Shown here one piece after another: positions 26,868 through 36,271 of a DNA stretch of 64,000 nt. Every line of letters begins with the position of its first letter. Position 1 is the first letter of the stretch. Source of the stretch: an uncultured SAR116 cluster alpha proteobacterium (lineage in GTDB: Bacteria > Pseudomonadota > Alphaproteobacteria > Puniceispirillales > Marisalimonadaceae); contig CABZWX010000001.1 of NCBI GenBank assembly GCA_902529515.1, positions 118,670 to 182,669 on the forward strand. The letters are read 5' to 3'. The translations under genes and the position numbers were made by a program. The notes beneath the pieces are model-generated. The model saw only the letters and a program-made list of their open reading frames with translations, did not search any database and had not been told where the DNA came from.

Positions 26868-27887
26868 ATGCCTACAATAGTTTACCTTGATACTTTGCCT
26901 GCCCAAAATGGTTTAGATATTTTACATTCTCAATCTAAAGTTAAAATATTAAAAATCAATAGTTCAGATAATGAAGAAAAGTGCATGTCAATTTTGCAAA
27001 AAGCGGATGCCTATCAGGTAGGGGCAGCGAGAGATGAAGTTCCAAAATATTTACAAGTTGATAAAAAATTTTTAACTAAAATACCAAACTTACTTGTTGT
27101 TTCATCTTCTGGTGCAGGCTACGACACTATTGATGTTGATGCATGTACTCAGGCAGGTGTATTAGTAGTTAATCAGACTGGCGGAAATGCTGAAGGTGTT
27201 GCAGAGCATGCAGTAGGTATGATTTTGAATTTATTTAAAAGAATTGGTGAATGTGACCACGCTCTGAGAAGAGGTTGGAACGAGCCAAGAGTGAGTTTAA
27301 TGGGTAGGGATCTTTTAAATAAAAATGTTGGAATTATAGGTCTTGGAAACACAGGTGGCAGAGTTGCAGAAATATGTAAAGTTGCATTTAATTGTAATAT
27401 TTTGGCTTATGATCCTTACTTATCTGAAGAAACTTTTAAAAAGAAACATGCAAGCAAAACCGAATTAGATATTTTATTATCAAAAAGTGACGTTGTCTCT
27501 GTTCATATACCCTTAAATAAAGAAACAAATAATATGATCAATAAAGATTGGTTCAAGAAAATGAAAAAAGGAAGTTATTTTGTTACTACTTCTCGAGGAT
27601 CAATTCATAACGAAGACGATTTATATAATACACTTACAGAAGGACATTTAGCAGGGGCAGGTTTAGATGTATGGGAGTTTGAGCCACCTCCGTCAACGCA
27701 TAAACTTTTAAAACTTGAAAATGTAATAGCTAGCCCTCATACAGCAGGTATTACAAGAGATAGTCGAAATAAAATGTCTGAATTTGTTGCAACACAGCTT
27801 TTAGATATTTTTGATGGGAAGGATCCACCAAGGCCAGTGAATTCAGAAGTATTAAGAATTTTTCGAGAAAAATTTAAAAAAATCTAA
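26868..27887 (+). CDS. D-isomer-specific 2-hydroxyacid dehydrogenase
   Basis: A 339-residue NAD(P)-dependent dehydrogenase of the SerA/GyaR family. The nucleotide motif is GIIGLGNTGGRVAEI (about residue 145). Catalytic residues appear in order: Arg in TTSRGSI, Glu in LDVWEFEP and His in ASPHTAGIT. There is no C-terminal ACT domain, so it is not a classical SerA; a catabolic hydroxyacid or glyoxylate-type reaction is likely. GAGGA precedes the ATG. An SDR gene follows after 17 bases. Confidence 0.9.
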   Translation: MPTIVYLDTLPAQNGLDILHSQSKVKILKINSSDNEEKCMSILQKADAYQVGAARDEVPKYLQVDKKFLTKIPNLLVVSSSGAGYDTIDVDACTQAGVLVVNQTGGNAEGVAEHAVGMILNLFKRIGECDHALRRGWNEPRVSLMGRDLLNKNVGIIGLGNTGGRVAEICKVAFNCNILAYDPYLSEETFKKKHASKTELDILLSKSDVVSVHIPLNKETNNMINKDWFKKMKKGSYFVTTSRGSIHNEDDLYNTLTEGHLAGAGLDVWEFEPPPSTHKLLKLENVIASPHTAGITRDSRNKMSEFVATQLLDIFDGKDPPRPVNSEVLRIFREKFKKI

Positions 27888-27904
27888 TAAAAAAGGAAAT
27901 ATCA

Positions 27905-28639
27905 ATGAAAAATATTTTAATTACAGGAGCAAGCCAAGGCATTGGAAAGGCTACTGCAATTGAAGCCGCTAAAGCACAAATGTTTGTAGGAATTAACTAT
28001 AATCAAAATTCAAAGGCGGCAGAACAATGTCTTAAACTAGTTAGAGATTCAGGTGGTGACGGAATTATAATACAATGTGATGTAGCTAATAATAAATCTG
28101 TTAAAGGTATGTTTAATGATTTCTTAGACAAAGCTGGAACAATTGATGGTGTTTTTAACAATGCAGGAATAACAGGACCAATTTCACCAATACAAGATCT
28201 TAGTCCAGACGACTTGAAGATGGTCGTAGATACAAATATATCAGGAGCCTTTTATGTGGCCCAAGAGTCTGCAAGAGTTATGATTTCTCAGAAATCTGGA
28301 ACAATAGTTAATATGTCCTCAATTGCCGCAGATATTGGTGGTGGAGGAGAATTTGTTCACTATGCAATGTCAAAAGGTGCTATTCATTCTCTTACTTATG
28401 GGATGGCAAAAGAACTTGGAAAATTTGGAATAAGAGTTAACGCTGTTGCACCAGGTTTGATTGATACTGAAATTCATGCCAAAGCAGGTGATGCGTCTAG
28501 GGTTGATAGATTAATGCCATCAGTTCCGCTTGGAAGGATAGGTGGTGCAGAAGAAGTTGCTAAAACGGTAATGTGGTTATTAGGTGACAAATCAAGCTAT
28601 ATTTCTGGTTCAGTTGTACCTGTTTCTGGAGGTCGTTAA
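27905..28639 (+). CDS. Short-chain dehydrogenase/reductase (classical SDR)
   Basis: A 244-residue SDR with TGASQGIGKATA (cofactor, residues 7-18), NNAGITG, Ser in NMSSIAADIG, and an intact YAMSK catalytic pair. The ending SGSVVPVSGGR is typical of the FabG/glucose-dehydrogenase type. AAAGGAAA precedes the ATG. It is co-directional with the hydroxyacid dehydrogenase, so the two may interconvert a common hydroxy/oxo-acid; substrate unknown. Confidence 0.9.
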   Translation: MKNILITGASQGIGKATAIEAAKAQMFVGINYNQNSKAAEQCLKLVRDSGGDGIIIQCDVANNKSVKGMFNDFLDKAGTIDGVFNNAGITGPISPIQDLSPDDLKMVVDTNISGAFYVAQESARVMISQKSGTIVNMSSIAADIGGGGEFVHYAMSKGAIHSLTYGMAKELGKFGIRVNAVAPGLIDTEIHAKAGDASRVDRLMPSVPLGRIGGAEEVAKTVMWLLGDKSSYISGSVVPVSGGR

Positions 28640-28641
28640 AG

Positions 28642-29556
28642 TTATAAATTTATATTTGTATTAGTACTCAACTGTTCTTTCTTTTTTGCTTGTCTTATAC
28701 CTATATATGTTGAAGCTCCAAGTATTAGCGCAGACCCAAGCCATAAACCAACATGTGGTATTTCGTTAAAAAATATAAAACCTAGTGATACTGACCAAAT
28801 TAACCTTAAATAGTCTAGTGGAAGAAGTGCAGTAATGTCAGCTCTCTTGAGAGCTTCATTTAAAAACCAGTGAACTAAAGTTCCAGCTATAGCAATAAAT
28901 AAAAACATTATTAGCTGTTCAAAAGTAGGCCAAACCCAAACTTGTATGGCAAGTATGGATGTTGCAGGTATGAGACCTGCTGCTTGCCAAAATGTTATAC
29001 TTACAGTTGTATCTGTTTGTGTAAGTTTCTTTGCCATTAACATCGAAGAGGACCACATTAATGAAGCACATAAAATTAGTAATGGCCCAAAACCTAATTC
29101 AACATCTGGTCTTAAAACAATTAATGCTCCTATAAATCCCACACACATTGCAAGCCATCTTCTAATTCCAACAATCTCTTTGAGAAAAATAATTGCTAAT
29201 ATTGTTGCAAAAATAGGAACAGTAAACATAAGCGCAGTTGCTTTTGCCAATTCTGTTATACTAAGACCATAGAACATACATAACATAGCTATACTGCCAA
29301 CAACTGCTCTATATGATTGTAATTTAACATTATTAGATTTAAGCGATGCCATACCATTTTTTATAACTACAGGAAGAAAAATGAGTAGAACAAATATTGT
29401 TCTAAAAAAAGCAACTTCAAATGGATGATTATCCTCAGTTGCAAACCTTATTAAACAATGCATAGTTGTTGCAAAAATGCCTGATAAAACCATAAAGAGT
29501 ACAGCTAGCAATGCAGGAGATAATGTTTTTATTTCTTTTGATTTATCTTTATTCAT
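28642..29556 (-). CDS. EamA/DMT-family transporter
   Basis: A 304-residue membrane protein with about ten helices in two EamA repeats (about residues 13-140 and 155-290). Features include FRTIFVLLIFLPVVIK in the first repeat and LNEALKRADITALLPLDYLRLIW in the second. Such proteins usually export amino acids or other small metabolites. Convergent with the SDR gene (2-base gap). Substrate unknown. Confidence 0.88.
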   Translation of the reverse strand: MNKDKSKEIKTLSPALLAVLFMVLSGIFATTMHCLIRFATEDNHPFEVAFFRTIFVLLIFLPVVIKNGMASLKSNNVKLQSYRAVVGSIAMLCMFYGLSITELAKATALMFTVPIFATILAIIFLKEIVGIRRWLAMCVGFIGALIVLRPDVELGFGPLLILCASLMWSSSMLMAKKLTQTDTTVSITFWQAAGLIPATSILAIQVWVWPTFEQLIMFLFIAIAGTLVHWFLNEALKRADITALLPLDYLRLIWSVSLGFIFFNEIPHVGLWLGSALILGASTYIGIRQAKKKEQLSTNTNINL

Positions 29557-29677
29557 TTGGCTGAAAAGATCTGTGATTAAAATTCAAAGATTTCTTATTT
29601 ATTTTTTAAGTAGATTAAATTTCAGTTTTAAGAATACTTATTAGATATATTTAACATATTAATTGATTGGAGGCAAA

Positions 29678-30403
29678 ATGTTAAAAGTTAAAGCACTTTT
29701 GTTTGATGTATTTGGGACTGTTGTTGATTGGAGGACTGGTATAGCTAGAGAAGTAGAGAGTGTTGCAAAGAAAAACGATATTTCATTAGACCCTTTTGAT
29801 TTTGCCGACGCATGGAGAGCAGAATATCAACCAGCTATGGAGGAGATAAGAAAGGGAAGAAGATCATTTACTATACTTGATATTTTACACATGGAAAATT
29901 TGAAAAAAATTGCTTCAAAGTTTAATTTGCATAATCTATCAGATGAAGATTTTAAAATGCTTGTAAAAGCTTGGCATAGACTTCCTGGTTGGCCAGATAG
30001 CACCGAAGGTCTTAACGCCCTTAAGAATAAATATATCCTTGCTACCCAATCTAATGGAAATATAGCCTTAATAGTTAATATGGCAAAATTTTCAAATCTT
30101 AATTGGGATGTAATTTTAGGAGCAGAAGTAATTGGTCATTATAAACCTGAGCCAGAAGCTTACTTGAAAGCCTGTAGTGCTCTTGATTTAGAAACAGAAG
30201 AATGTTTGATGGTTGCCGCTCACGATGATGATCTAAAAGCGGCTAGCCTTCAGGGTATGAAAACTGCTTATGTTTACAGACCTTTTGAGTACGGCAAGGA
30301 TAAGTTGTTTGATATTGCTCAAGTAAACGATTATAAAGATGATAGAAAATGGGATATTGTTTCAAAAGATTTAAAAGACCTAGCAAAACAACTAGGTTGT
30401 TAA
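29678..30403 (+). CDS. Haloacid dehalogenase type II (HAD superfamily)
   Basis: A 241-residue L-2-haloacid dehalogenase-like hydrolase. The start ATG 29678 has GGAGG eight bases before it; an in-frame TTG at 29663 overlaps that site. HAD motifs: nucleophile Asp in LLFDVFGTVVDWR, Ser/Asn in ATQSNGN, Lys in GHYKPEPEAY and acidic motif IV in MVAAHDDDLKAA. The DVFGTVVDWR and VAAHDDDL phrasing is specific to type II dehalogenases. It may act on halo- or other 2-substituted acids. Followed by a glutaminase-type hydrolase gene. Confidence 0.9.
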   Translation: MLKVKALLFDVFGTVVDWRTGIAREVESVAKKNDISLDPFDFADAWRAEYQPAMEEIRKGRRSFTILDILHMENLKKIASKFNLHNLSDEDFKMLVKAWHRLPGWPDSTEGLNALKNKYILATQSNGNIALIVNMAKFSNLNWDVILGAEVIGHYKPEPEAYLKACSALDLETEECLMVAAHDDDLKAASLQGMKTAYVYRPFEYGKDKLFDIAQVNDYKDDRKWDIVSKDLKDLAKQLGC

Positions 30404-30440
30404 TTAAAAATTTAAAATAACAGAAAGTTTCAAATAAATC

Positions 30441-31208
30441 ATGTCTTCAAACAAACCAATAATTGGTATATCAACTAATGAAATTATTAATTTTGGTGGT
30501 AGGCAAGTCTCTCATTCAACTGGTCTAAGGTATGTAAATGCAGTATCTAAATTTAGTAACGCAATACCAATTTTAATTCCCTCATATATAAAAGGTAAAG
30601 ATCTAGATCTACTTCTAAAAAAAATCGATGGTATAGTTTTAACTGGAGGAAGAGCAAACGTTGAGCCGCGTCATTTTGGAGGTAATCCATTCCCGCCAGA
30701 TGAGCCCATTGATGTTGGAAGAGACGAGATTGTTTTAGAAATGATACCTAAATGTGTTAGCTTAGGTATTCCAATTTTTGGAATTTGTAGAGGCATCCAA
30801 GAAATTAATGTAGCTTATGGTGGAACATTGCATTATCGGGTACATTTGCTGGATGACAAAAATGATCATCGTATGCCCAGAGGAGATGATGTAACGGTTG
30901 AGCAAATTTTTAAATTAAAACATAGAATTGATTTTGTAAAAAATGGCTATTTTTCAAAATTACTCAAAAAGGACTCTTGTTTAGTTAATTCACTTCATGG
31001 TCAGGCTATCGATATTATTGCTAATAATTTAAGCATAGAAGCTTTTTCAGATGATGGTATTATTGAAGCAGTTAGTATTCCTGATCATTCTTCATTTGCA
31101 ATAGGTGTTCAGTGGCATGCTGAATATGAACCCGAAAAAAACAAATTAAACAGATGTTTGTTTGCTGAGTTTGGATCAGCATGTTCAATTTATTCAAAAA
31201 GAAAGTAA
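30441..31208 (+). CDS. Class-I glutamine amidotransferase-like hydrolase (peptidase C26, PuuD-like)
   Basis: A 255-residue gamma-glutamyl hydrolase-type enzyme. The nucleophile Cys lies in FGICRGIQEINVAYGG (about residue 114) and the His/Glu pair in GVQWHAEYEP. VNSLHGQAID also matches PuuD, which releases GABA from gamma-glutamyl-GABA; here no other puu genes are present, so the substrate is only known to be a gamma-glutamyl-type amide. No clear ribosome-binding site precedes the ATG. Confidence 0.88.
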   Translation: MSSNKPIIGISTNEIINFGGRQVSHSTGLRYVNAVSKFSNAIPILIPSYIKGKDLDLLLKKIDGIVLTGGRANVEPRHFGGNPFPPDEPIDVGRDEIVLEMIPKCVSLGIPIFGICRGIQEINVAYGGTLHYRVHLLDDKNDHRMPRGDDVTVEQIFKLKHRIDFVKNGYFSKLLKKDSCLVNSLHGQAIDIIANNLSIEAFSDDGIIEAVSIPDHSSFAIGVQWHAEYEPEKNKLNRCLFAEFGSACSIYSKRK

Positions 31209-31217
31209 TACAACAAT

Positions 31218-32150
31218 TTAAATTGGTGAGTTTGGACCTAAAGGTATAATTCTATATGGATTTATATGTTTGTGAGAATAATAATAATGTCTTTTGATAT
31301 GATCAAAATTTGTTGTTGTATTTATAGCTGGATTGTTAAACATTCTTTTTACATAAGAACTAATATTCTTAAACTCATTTATTTTTTTCAAATTACATTT
31401 GAAATGAACATAATAAACGCTGTCAAATCTTAATAATGTAGGAATTAATCTGATATCTGCTTCGGTTAGCACATTTCCAACTAAATATTCTTTATCCTCT
31501 AGGATTTCATCAATCATTTCTAATGATGAAAATAATTTTGTTACTGCATCTTCATACGCTTTTTGAGTTCTTGAAAAACCAGATTTGTAAACACCATTAT
31601 TAATGTTCTCGTAAATTACTTTATTAATTTTATCAATTTCAATTCTTAAATTTGATGGATAGTAATCATCATAATTTTTTGTAATATCATTGAATGCATT
31701 ATTCATTATCCGGATTATTTCAGCAGACTCATTATTTACAATTGTATTAGTTTTTTTATCCCATAAAATAGGAACTGTTGCTTTCGAAGATACGTTTTTA
31801 TCTGAAATTTGATAGATTTCATGTACGTACTTTTTACTATACAAGCTATCACCTGTTGTTTTTGGAAAGTTTTTCGAAAAGGACCAACCATTTTCAAGCA
31901 TATCTGGATGCACATAATCCACAGAGATATGGTTCTCAAGTTTTTTTAAAAACCTAAATATTAACGTTCTATGAGCCCATGGACATGCATAACTTACATA
32001 TAAGTGATATCTATTTGTTTCAGGTTTATAAATTTGGCCATTAATACTTATTTTATTTCTGAAAACACTATCTACTCTTTTAAAACTTCCATCTTTTTGA
32101 TTGTTTGAAACTGAGCTTTTTGTCCAAACGCCACTGACCAATTGTCCCAT
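31218..32150 (-). CDS. Glutathionyl-hydroquinone reductase (Xi-class GST, YqjG/PcpF-like)
   Basis: A 310-residue glutathione transferase-type enzyme that reduces glutathionyl-hydroquinones. The catalytic Cys is in the thioredoxin-like motif YVSYACPWAHRTLI (about residue 55), and the C-terminal helical domain includes EYLVGNVLTEADIRLIPTLLRFD. The end NPYRIIPLGP is typical of the Xi class. Relevant to quinone detoxification, which fits a genome that also carries a phenol hydroxylase and ring-cleavage genes. Convergent with the hydrolase gene. Confidence 0.92.
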   Translation of the reverse strand: MGQLVSGVWTKSSVSNNQKDGSFKRVDSVFRNKISINGQIYKPETNRYHLYVSYACPWAHRTLIFRFLKKLENHISVDYVHPDMLENGWSFSKNFPKTTGDSLYSKKYVHEIYQISDKNVSSKATVPILWDKKTNTIVNNESAEIIRIMNNAFNDITKNYDDYYPSNLRIEIDKINKVIYENINNGVYKSGFSRTQKAYEDAVTKLFSSLEMIDEILEDKEYLVGNVLTEADIRLIPTLLRFDSVYYVHFKCNLKKINEFKNISSYVKRMFNNPAINTTTNFDHIKRHYYYSHKHINPYRIIPLGPNSPI

Positions 32151-32285
32151 AAATTAATCCCAAAAATTAAATTTAGTGATAAATTATCACGATTTTCAAA
32201 ATATAAATAAATAATTTAAGTTATTCTATTAGTTAAATTATAAATAACGTAATAATTAATAGAAATTAACTCTAAAGGAATTTTC

Positions 32286-33218
32286 ATGAAAAATATTGGT
32301 ATAATTGGTGGTGGATTAATTGGTTCGAGTTGGGCGGCAATATTTTCTAAAAGTGGTTTTAATGTTTTTGTTTATGACCCATATCCTGAAGTTTTTAATG
32401 GTTATGAAGAAAGAGTTACTTTGTTTCTTGAAGAATTAAAAGCTATAGATGACAAAGTTGATGTTGATAAATGTTTAAATAAAATTTATAAAAATGTAAG
32501 ACTTGAAGAATTATGCGCTAAAGTCGAGTACATCCAAGAAAGTGCACCTGAAATTTTATCTGTTAAACAAGAATTATTTGCAAGGTTAGATAATTTGTCA
32601 CCTCAAAATGTAGTGATAGGGTCATCTTCTTCTGCCATACCAATTTCAAAAATAACACAGAACCTTAGAGGACAACATAGATGCCTAATAGCACACCCTG
32701 CTAATCCGCCACATCTTATACCATGTGTAGAAATCTGCCCAGGTGAAAACACATCAACAAAATCGATTGAAAAAGCTAAAGAAATTTTTGAACTCTCAGG
32801 TTCATCTATCGTAACCGTTCATAAAGAAATTGATGGCTTTATACTAAATAGATTACAAGGTGCACTTTTAAATGAGGCTATGCGATTATACTCAGAAGGA
32901 TATGCTAGCTCAGAAGATATTGATGCAACTATAAAAGACGGATTAGGTCTGAGATGGGCATTTATGGGACCTTTTGAAACAATTGATTTAAATGCACCAG
33001 GTGGAATCAAAGATTATATGGCTAGATATGGATCTATATTTATTGAAATGGCTAAATCACAAACTAAAATACCAGATTGGTCAGAAAATGCAGGTAAAAA
33101 ATTAGAGTTAGAAAGACGAAAGGTTCTTAGTGAAGACGATTTAGAAAAAAGAGCTAAAAAAAGAAATTTCTTGTTGAAACAACTTAGAAAATTAAAAATT
33201 GAAAATGATGAAACATAG
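32286..33218 (+). CDS. 3-hydroxyacyl-CoA dehydrogenase family protein (lambda-crystallin / carnitine dehydrogenase-like)
   Basis: A 310-residue NAD-dependent dehydrogenase with GIIGGGLIGSSWAAIF (N-terminal Rossmann motif), VIGSSSSAIP and the catalytic His in AHPANPPHLIPCVE. The lengths and motif wording fit the lambda-crystallin/L-gulonate 3-dehydrogenase and L-carnitine 3-dehydrogenase branch more than fatty-acid FadB. AAAGGA precedes the ATG. Followed after 19 bases by a CoA transferase gene, which supports conversion of a hydroxy-acid through a CoA ester. Confidence 0.88.
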   Translation: MKNIGIIGGGLIGSSWAAIFSKSGFNVFVYDPYPEVFNGYEERVTLFLEELKAIDDKVDVDKCLNKIYKNVRLEELCAKVEYIQESAPEILSVKQELFARLDNLSPQNVVIGSSSSAIPISKITQNLRGQHRCLIAHPANPPHLIPCVEICPGENTSTKSIEKAKEIFELSGSSIVTVHKEIDGFILNRLQGALLNEAMRLYSEGYASSEDIDATIKDGLGLRWAFMGPFETIDLNAPGGIKDYMARYGSIFIEMAKSQTKIPDWSENAGKKLELERRKVLSEDDLEKRAKKRNFLLKQLRKLKIENDET

Positions 33219-33237
33219 AAAATAGGAATTTTAAATT

Positions 33238-34422
33238 TTGTTACCATTAGAAAATATTAAAATTTTGGATCTGTCTCGTTTAGCAGCTGGCAATATGGTA
33301 AGTCATATGTTTGCTGATTTTGGAGCAGATGTTGTCAAAGTAGAAAAACCAGGAAAAGGAGACGACCTCAGAAATTGGAAAATAAATGGCGTCTCTCACT
33401 GGTGGGCTGTTTATTCAAGAAACAAACGAAGTATTTCGATAGATCTAAAAAAAGATGAAGGGTTAGATCTTTTAAAAGAATTAGTAAAATCAGCAGATGT
33501 TTTTATCGAAAACTTTGTGCCTGGCACTCTTGAGAAATGGGGAATTGGTCCAGAACAATTAAATGAGTTAAACAAGAAATTAATTATTTTAAGAATTTCG
33601 GGTTGGGGACAAACTGGGATATTTAAAAATGCTCCAGGTTTTGGATCTTTGGTAGAAGGCATGAGTGGATTTGCAGCAATGACTGGTGAAGAAAAACAAG
33701 CTCCTCTTTTACCTCCCTTAGCTCTTGCTGATATGGTTGCTGGATTAACAGGATTTGGTGCCATTTTGATGGCTATTTTGGCTTCAAAAAAAAATAATAT
33801 TGGTGGCCAAGTAATAGACTTGTCTCTTTTTGAGCCTTTTTTTTCAATTTTAGGTCCATGGGCCGCAAGTTATAAAATTTCAGGTAAGGTGCCAGCAAGA
33901 ATAGGAAATAGAAGTAATGTGGCTGCACCAAGAGGGATATATAAAACAAAAGATAATAAATATGTTTCTTTATCAGCGTCAATGCAGTCAATGTGGGAAA
34001 AACTTGCCTTAACAATAGGTTCAAGTGATTTGATTAAGGATCCAAGGTTTTTGACTAATAGTGACAGACTAAATAATCAAGATGATTTGGATAAACCTAT
34101 TTCAAAATTTATTAAAAAATATAACAGAGAAGAAGTTTTATATATCTTTGCAAAAGAAGGAATAACTGTAGGACCTGTTTTAGATATTTCAGAAATAATA
34201 GAGCATCCATATATAAATGACAGGGAAGTTCTTGTTGACCATTATAATAAGGAATATGGAAGTATTTTAATGCATCAAGCATTTCCAAGATTAAGCAAAA
34301 CTCCTGGAAAGATAAGACATTCTGCACCTTTGTTAGGAGGTGATACAGATAATGTACTTAACGAGATCGGAATATCAGCCAAACAGATACAAATGCTTAG
34401 ACAAAATAAAATTATTAATTAA
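33238..34422 (+). CDS. Family III CoA transferase (CaiB/BaiF)
   Basis: A 394-residue CoA transferase. Family features: ILDLSRLAAGNMVSHMFADFGADVVKVE at the start (LADFGA-VIKVE pattern), FIENFVPGTLEKWGI, and the catalytic Asp in PLALADMVAGLTGFGAI (about residue 165). The start is TTG at 33238 with AGGAATTT before it. It sits between a dehydrogenase and a D-aminoacylase-type gene; substrate unknown. Confidence 0.92.
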   Translation: MLPLENIKILDLSRLAAGNMVSHMFADFGADVVKVEKPGKGDDLRNWKINGVSHWWAVYSRNKRSISIDLKKDEGLDLLKELVKSADVFIENFVPGTLEKWGIGPEQLNELNKKLIILRISGWGQTGIFKNAPGFGSLVEGMSGFAAMTGEEKQAPLLPPLALADMVAGLTGFGAILMAILASKKNNIGGQVIDLSLFEPFFSILGPWAASYKISGKVPARIGNRSNVAAPRGIYKTKDNKYVSLSASMQSMWEKLALTIGSSDLIKDPRFLTNSDRLNNQDDLDKPISKFIKKYNREEVLYIFAKEGITVGPVLDISEIIEHPYINDREVLVDHYNKEYGSILMHQAFPRLSKTPGKIRHSAPLLGGDTDNVLNEIGISAKQIQMLRQNKIIN

Positions 34423-34450
34423 TTACAAAAAACTTTAATGAAATCACTTA

Positions 34451-34479
34451 TTGACATCAAATAATTTAAATAACAAAAT
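34451..34479 (+). promoter_or_regulatory. Candidate promoter for the D-aminoacylase gene
   Basis: Consensus -35 TTGACA (34451-34456), 17-base spacer, then a weak -10 CAAAAT (34474-34479, 4 of 6), 25 bases before the ATG at 34504. Supports a separate transcript start in this 81-base gap. Confidence 0.4.
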
Positions 34480-34503
34480 ATTAAGATTGGGGGGTAGTTA
34501 TTT

Positions 34504-36261
34504 ATGGATGGCTTAAATAGAGAAATTAGTGATTTTGACATAATTATTAAAAATGGCATCTTAGTTGATGGAACAGGAGCCAAGTCAAAACTAGGTGATA
34601 TAGCTATTAAAAATGGTATAATTGAAGCTATAGGGAATTTTTCGGGTAAAGCTAATCAAGTTATTGATGCAACTAACTTAGTTGTTACCCCAGGATTTGT
34701 TGACATCCACACTCATTATGACGGGCAGGCGATTTGGGACAGCCAACTAAAACCTTCATCAATCCATGGTGTAACTACTGTTGTTATGGGTAATTGTGGA
34801 GTAGGTTTTGCTCCTTGCAAACCAGAAGACAGAGATAAGTTAGTTGAACTTATGGAGGGTGTTGAAGATATTCCTGCTCCTGTGATGCACGAGGGTTTAA
34901 ACTGGCAATGGGAGACTTTTGAGGAATACATTAAGGCTCTTGAAAAAAATAAATTAGACATAGATATATGTGCGCTTTTACCTCACGCAGCATTAAGAGT
35001 TTATGTGATGGGAGAAAGGGCAATTAAGCACGAAGTTGCAACTAAAGAAGATATGCAAATAATGAGAAAACTTGCAAAGGAAGCTGTTGAGGCAGGAGCT
35101 TTTGGTTTTTCAACATCACGTACAATCAGTCATAAGAGTTTAAAAGGAGAATACACTCCAACTTTGAGAGCTCATGAAGATGAGTTAACTGCTATTGCAA
35201 TGGGTTTGTCAGATGCAGGTGCAGGATTTATGGAAATAGTTTCAGATTGGAATGAACCCGATCCAGAAACAGAATTTGAAGTTCTAAAGAGAATTGTGAA
35301 AAGTTCTGGGAGATCAGTTGTCTTTAGTTGCACTCAAAGACATGACAGGCCTCACTTCTGGGAAGATCTTATGGCAATGGCAAAACAGGCTCAAAAAGAA
35401 GGTCTGCCTATTAGACCAGTTGTTACCCCAAGACCTATTGGTTTGTTATTAGGATTAAATGGAAGTCAAAATCCATTCTCTGGAACAGACACATATAAAT
35501 CTATTTCAGATTTGCCATTAGATAGACGTGTAACTGAAATGAGGAAAGATGAAGTTAAAAAGAAAATTTTATCTGAAGACCCTATTAAAGGAAGTACCTT
35601 CCCACTAATTAATAGAATTGGATATACTCAAATGTACAGATTTGGTTCGCCGCCAAATTATAACCCTAAGCCAGAAGAGTCCATTGAAGCAATGGCGGAA
35701 CAAAAAGGTATGACGGCAGAAGAATTAGCATATGAAATTCTTATAGAAAATGATGGTAATAACTTTATTTATGCTCCATTGGTAAACTATGCTGATCATA
35801 CATTTGGTGTATGTAAAAAAATGCTTGATGATAAAAATGCTATAATGGGGCTAGGTGACGGCGGAGCTCATGTTGGTTTTATTTTAGATGCAGGGTATCC
35901 AACTTGGCTTATATCATATTGGTCAGTGAAGCAAAAAGCATATTCTATGGAAGAAACAGTAAGAAGATTAACTTCTGACACAGCAAACGCAGCTGGTTTG
36001 AATGACAGAGGCCTTTTAAAAGTTGGTTTAAAAGCTGATATCAACATAATTGACTGGGAAAATGTGAGTTCTTCTGATCCATTTATGACACAAGATTTGC
36101 CAGCAGGCGGAAAAAGATTAATGCAGCACACTAAGGGATATGTAGCCACAATTGTATCGGGAAAAGTTACCTACAAAAATGGTAAATTTACCAAAGAGAG
36201 ACCTGGTACTGTTGTCAAGTCAGTTAAGGATGAAGAAAAAACATTAGAATTTATAAATTAA
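34504..36261 (+). CDS. N-acyl-D-amino-acid deacylase / D-aminoacylase family amidohydrolase
   Basis: A 585-residue amidohydrolase (Amidohydro_3). The metal-binding HxH is in GFVDIHTHYDGQAIWD (about residue 70). NCGVGFAPC provides the Cys ligand seen in D-aminoacylases, and the late Asp is in LGDGGAHVGFILD. The C-terminal strand domain includes KADINIIDWENV. Such enzymes hydrolyse N-acyl-D-amino acids or related amides. A GGGGGG-rich ribosome-binding site lies before the ATG. The longer-than-usual length (typical about 480-580) is within the upper range. Confidence 0.9.
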   Translation: MDGLNREISDFDIIIKNGILVDGTGAKSKLGDIAIKNGIIEAIGNFSGKANQVIDATNLVVTPGFVDIHTHYDGQAIWDSQLKPSSIHGVTTVVMGNCGVGFAPCKPEDRDKLVELMEGVEDIPAPVMHEGLNWQWETFEEYIKALEKNKLDIDICALLPHAALRVYVMGERAIKHEVATKEDMQIMRKLAKEAVEAGAFGFSTSRTISHKSLKGEYTPTLRAHEDELTAIAMGLSDAGAGFMEIVSDWNEPDPETEFEVLKRIVKSSGRSVVFSCTQRHDRPHFWEDLMAMAKQAQKEGLPIRPVVTPRPIGLLLGLNGSQNPFSGTDTYKSISDLPLDRRVTEMRKDEVKKKILSEDPIKGSTFPLINRIGYTQMYRFGSPPNYNPKPEESIEAMAEQKGMTAEELAYEILIENDGNNFIYAPLVNYADHTFGVCKKMLDDKNAIMGLGDGGAHVGFILDAGYPTWLISYWSVKQKAYSMEETVRRLTSDTANAAGLNDRGLLKVGLKADINIIDWENVSSSDPFMTQDLPAGGKRLMQHTKGYVATIVSGKVTYKNGKFTKERPGTVVKSVKDEEKTLEFIN

Positions 36262-36271
36262 TCTTGAAAGA

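Noticed and set aside
33773..34024. Minus-strand leucine-rich frames inside the CoA transferase gene
   Set aside because: Shadow of A/T-rich codons in the real gene, looks hydrophobic only by chance.
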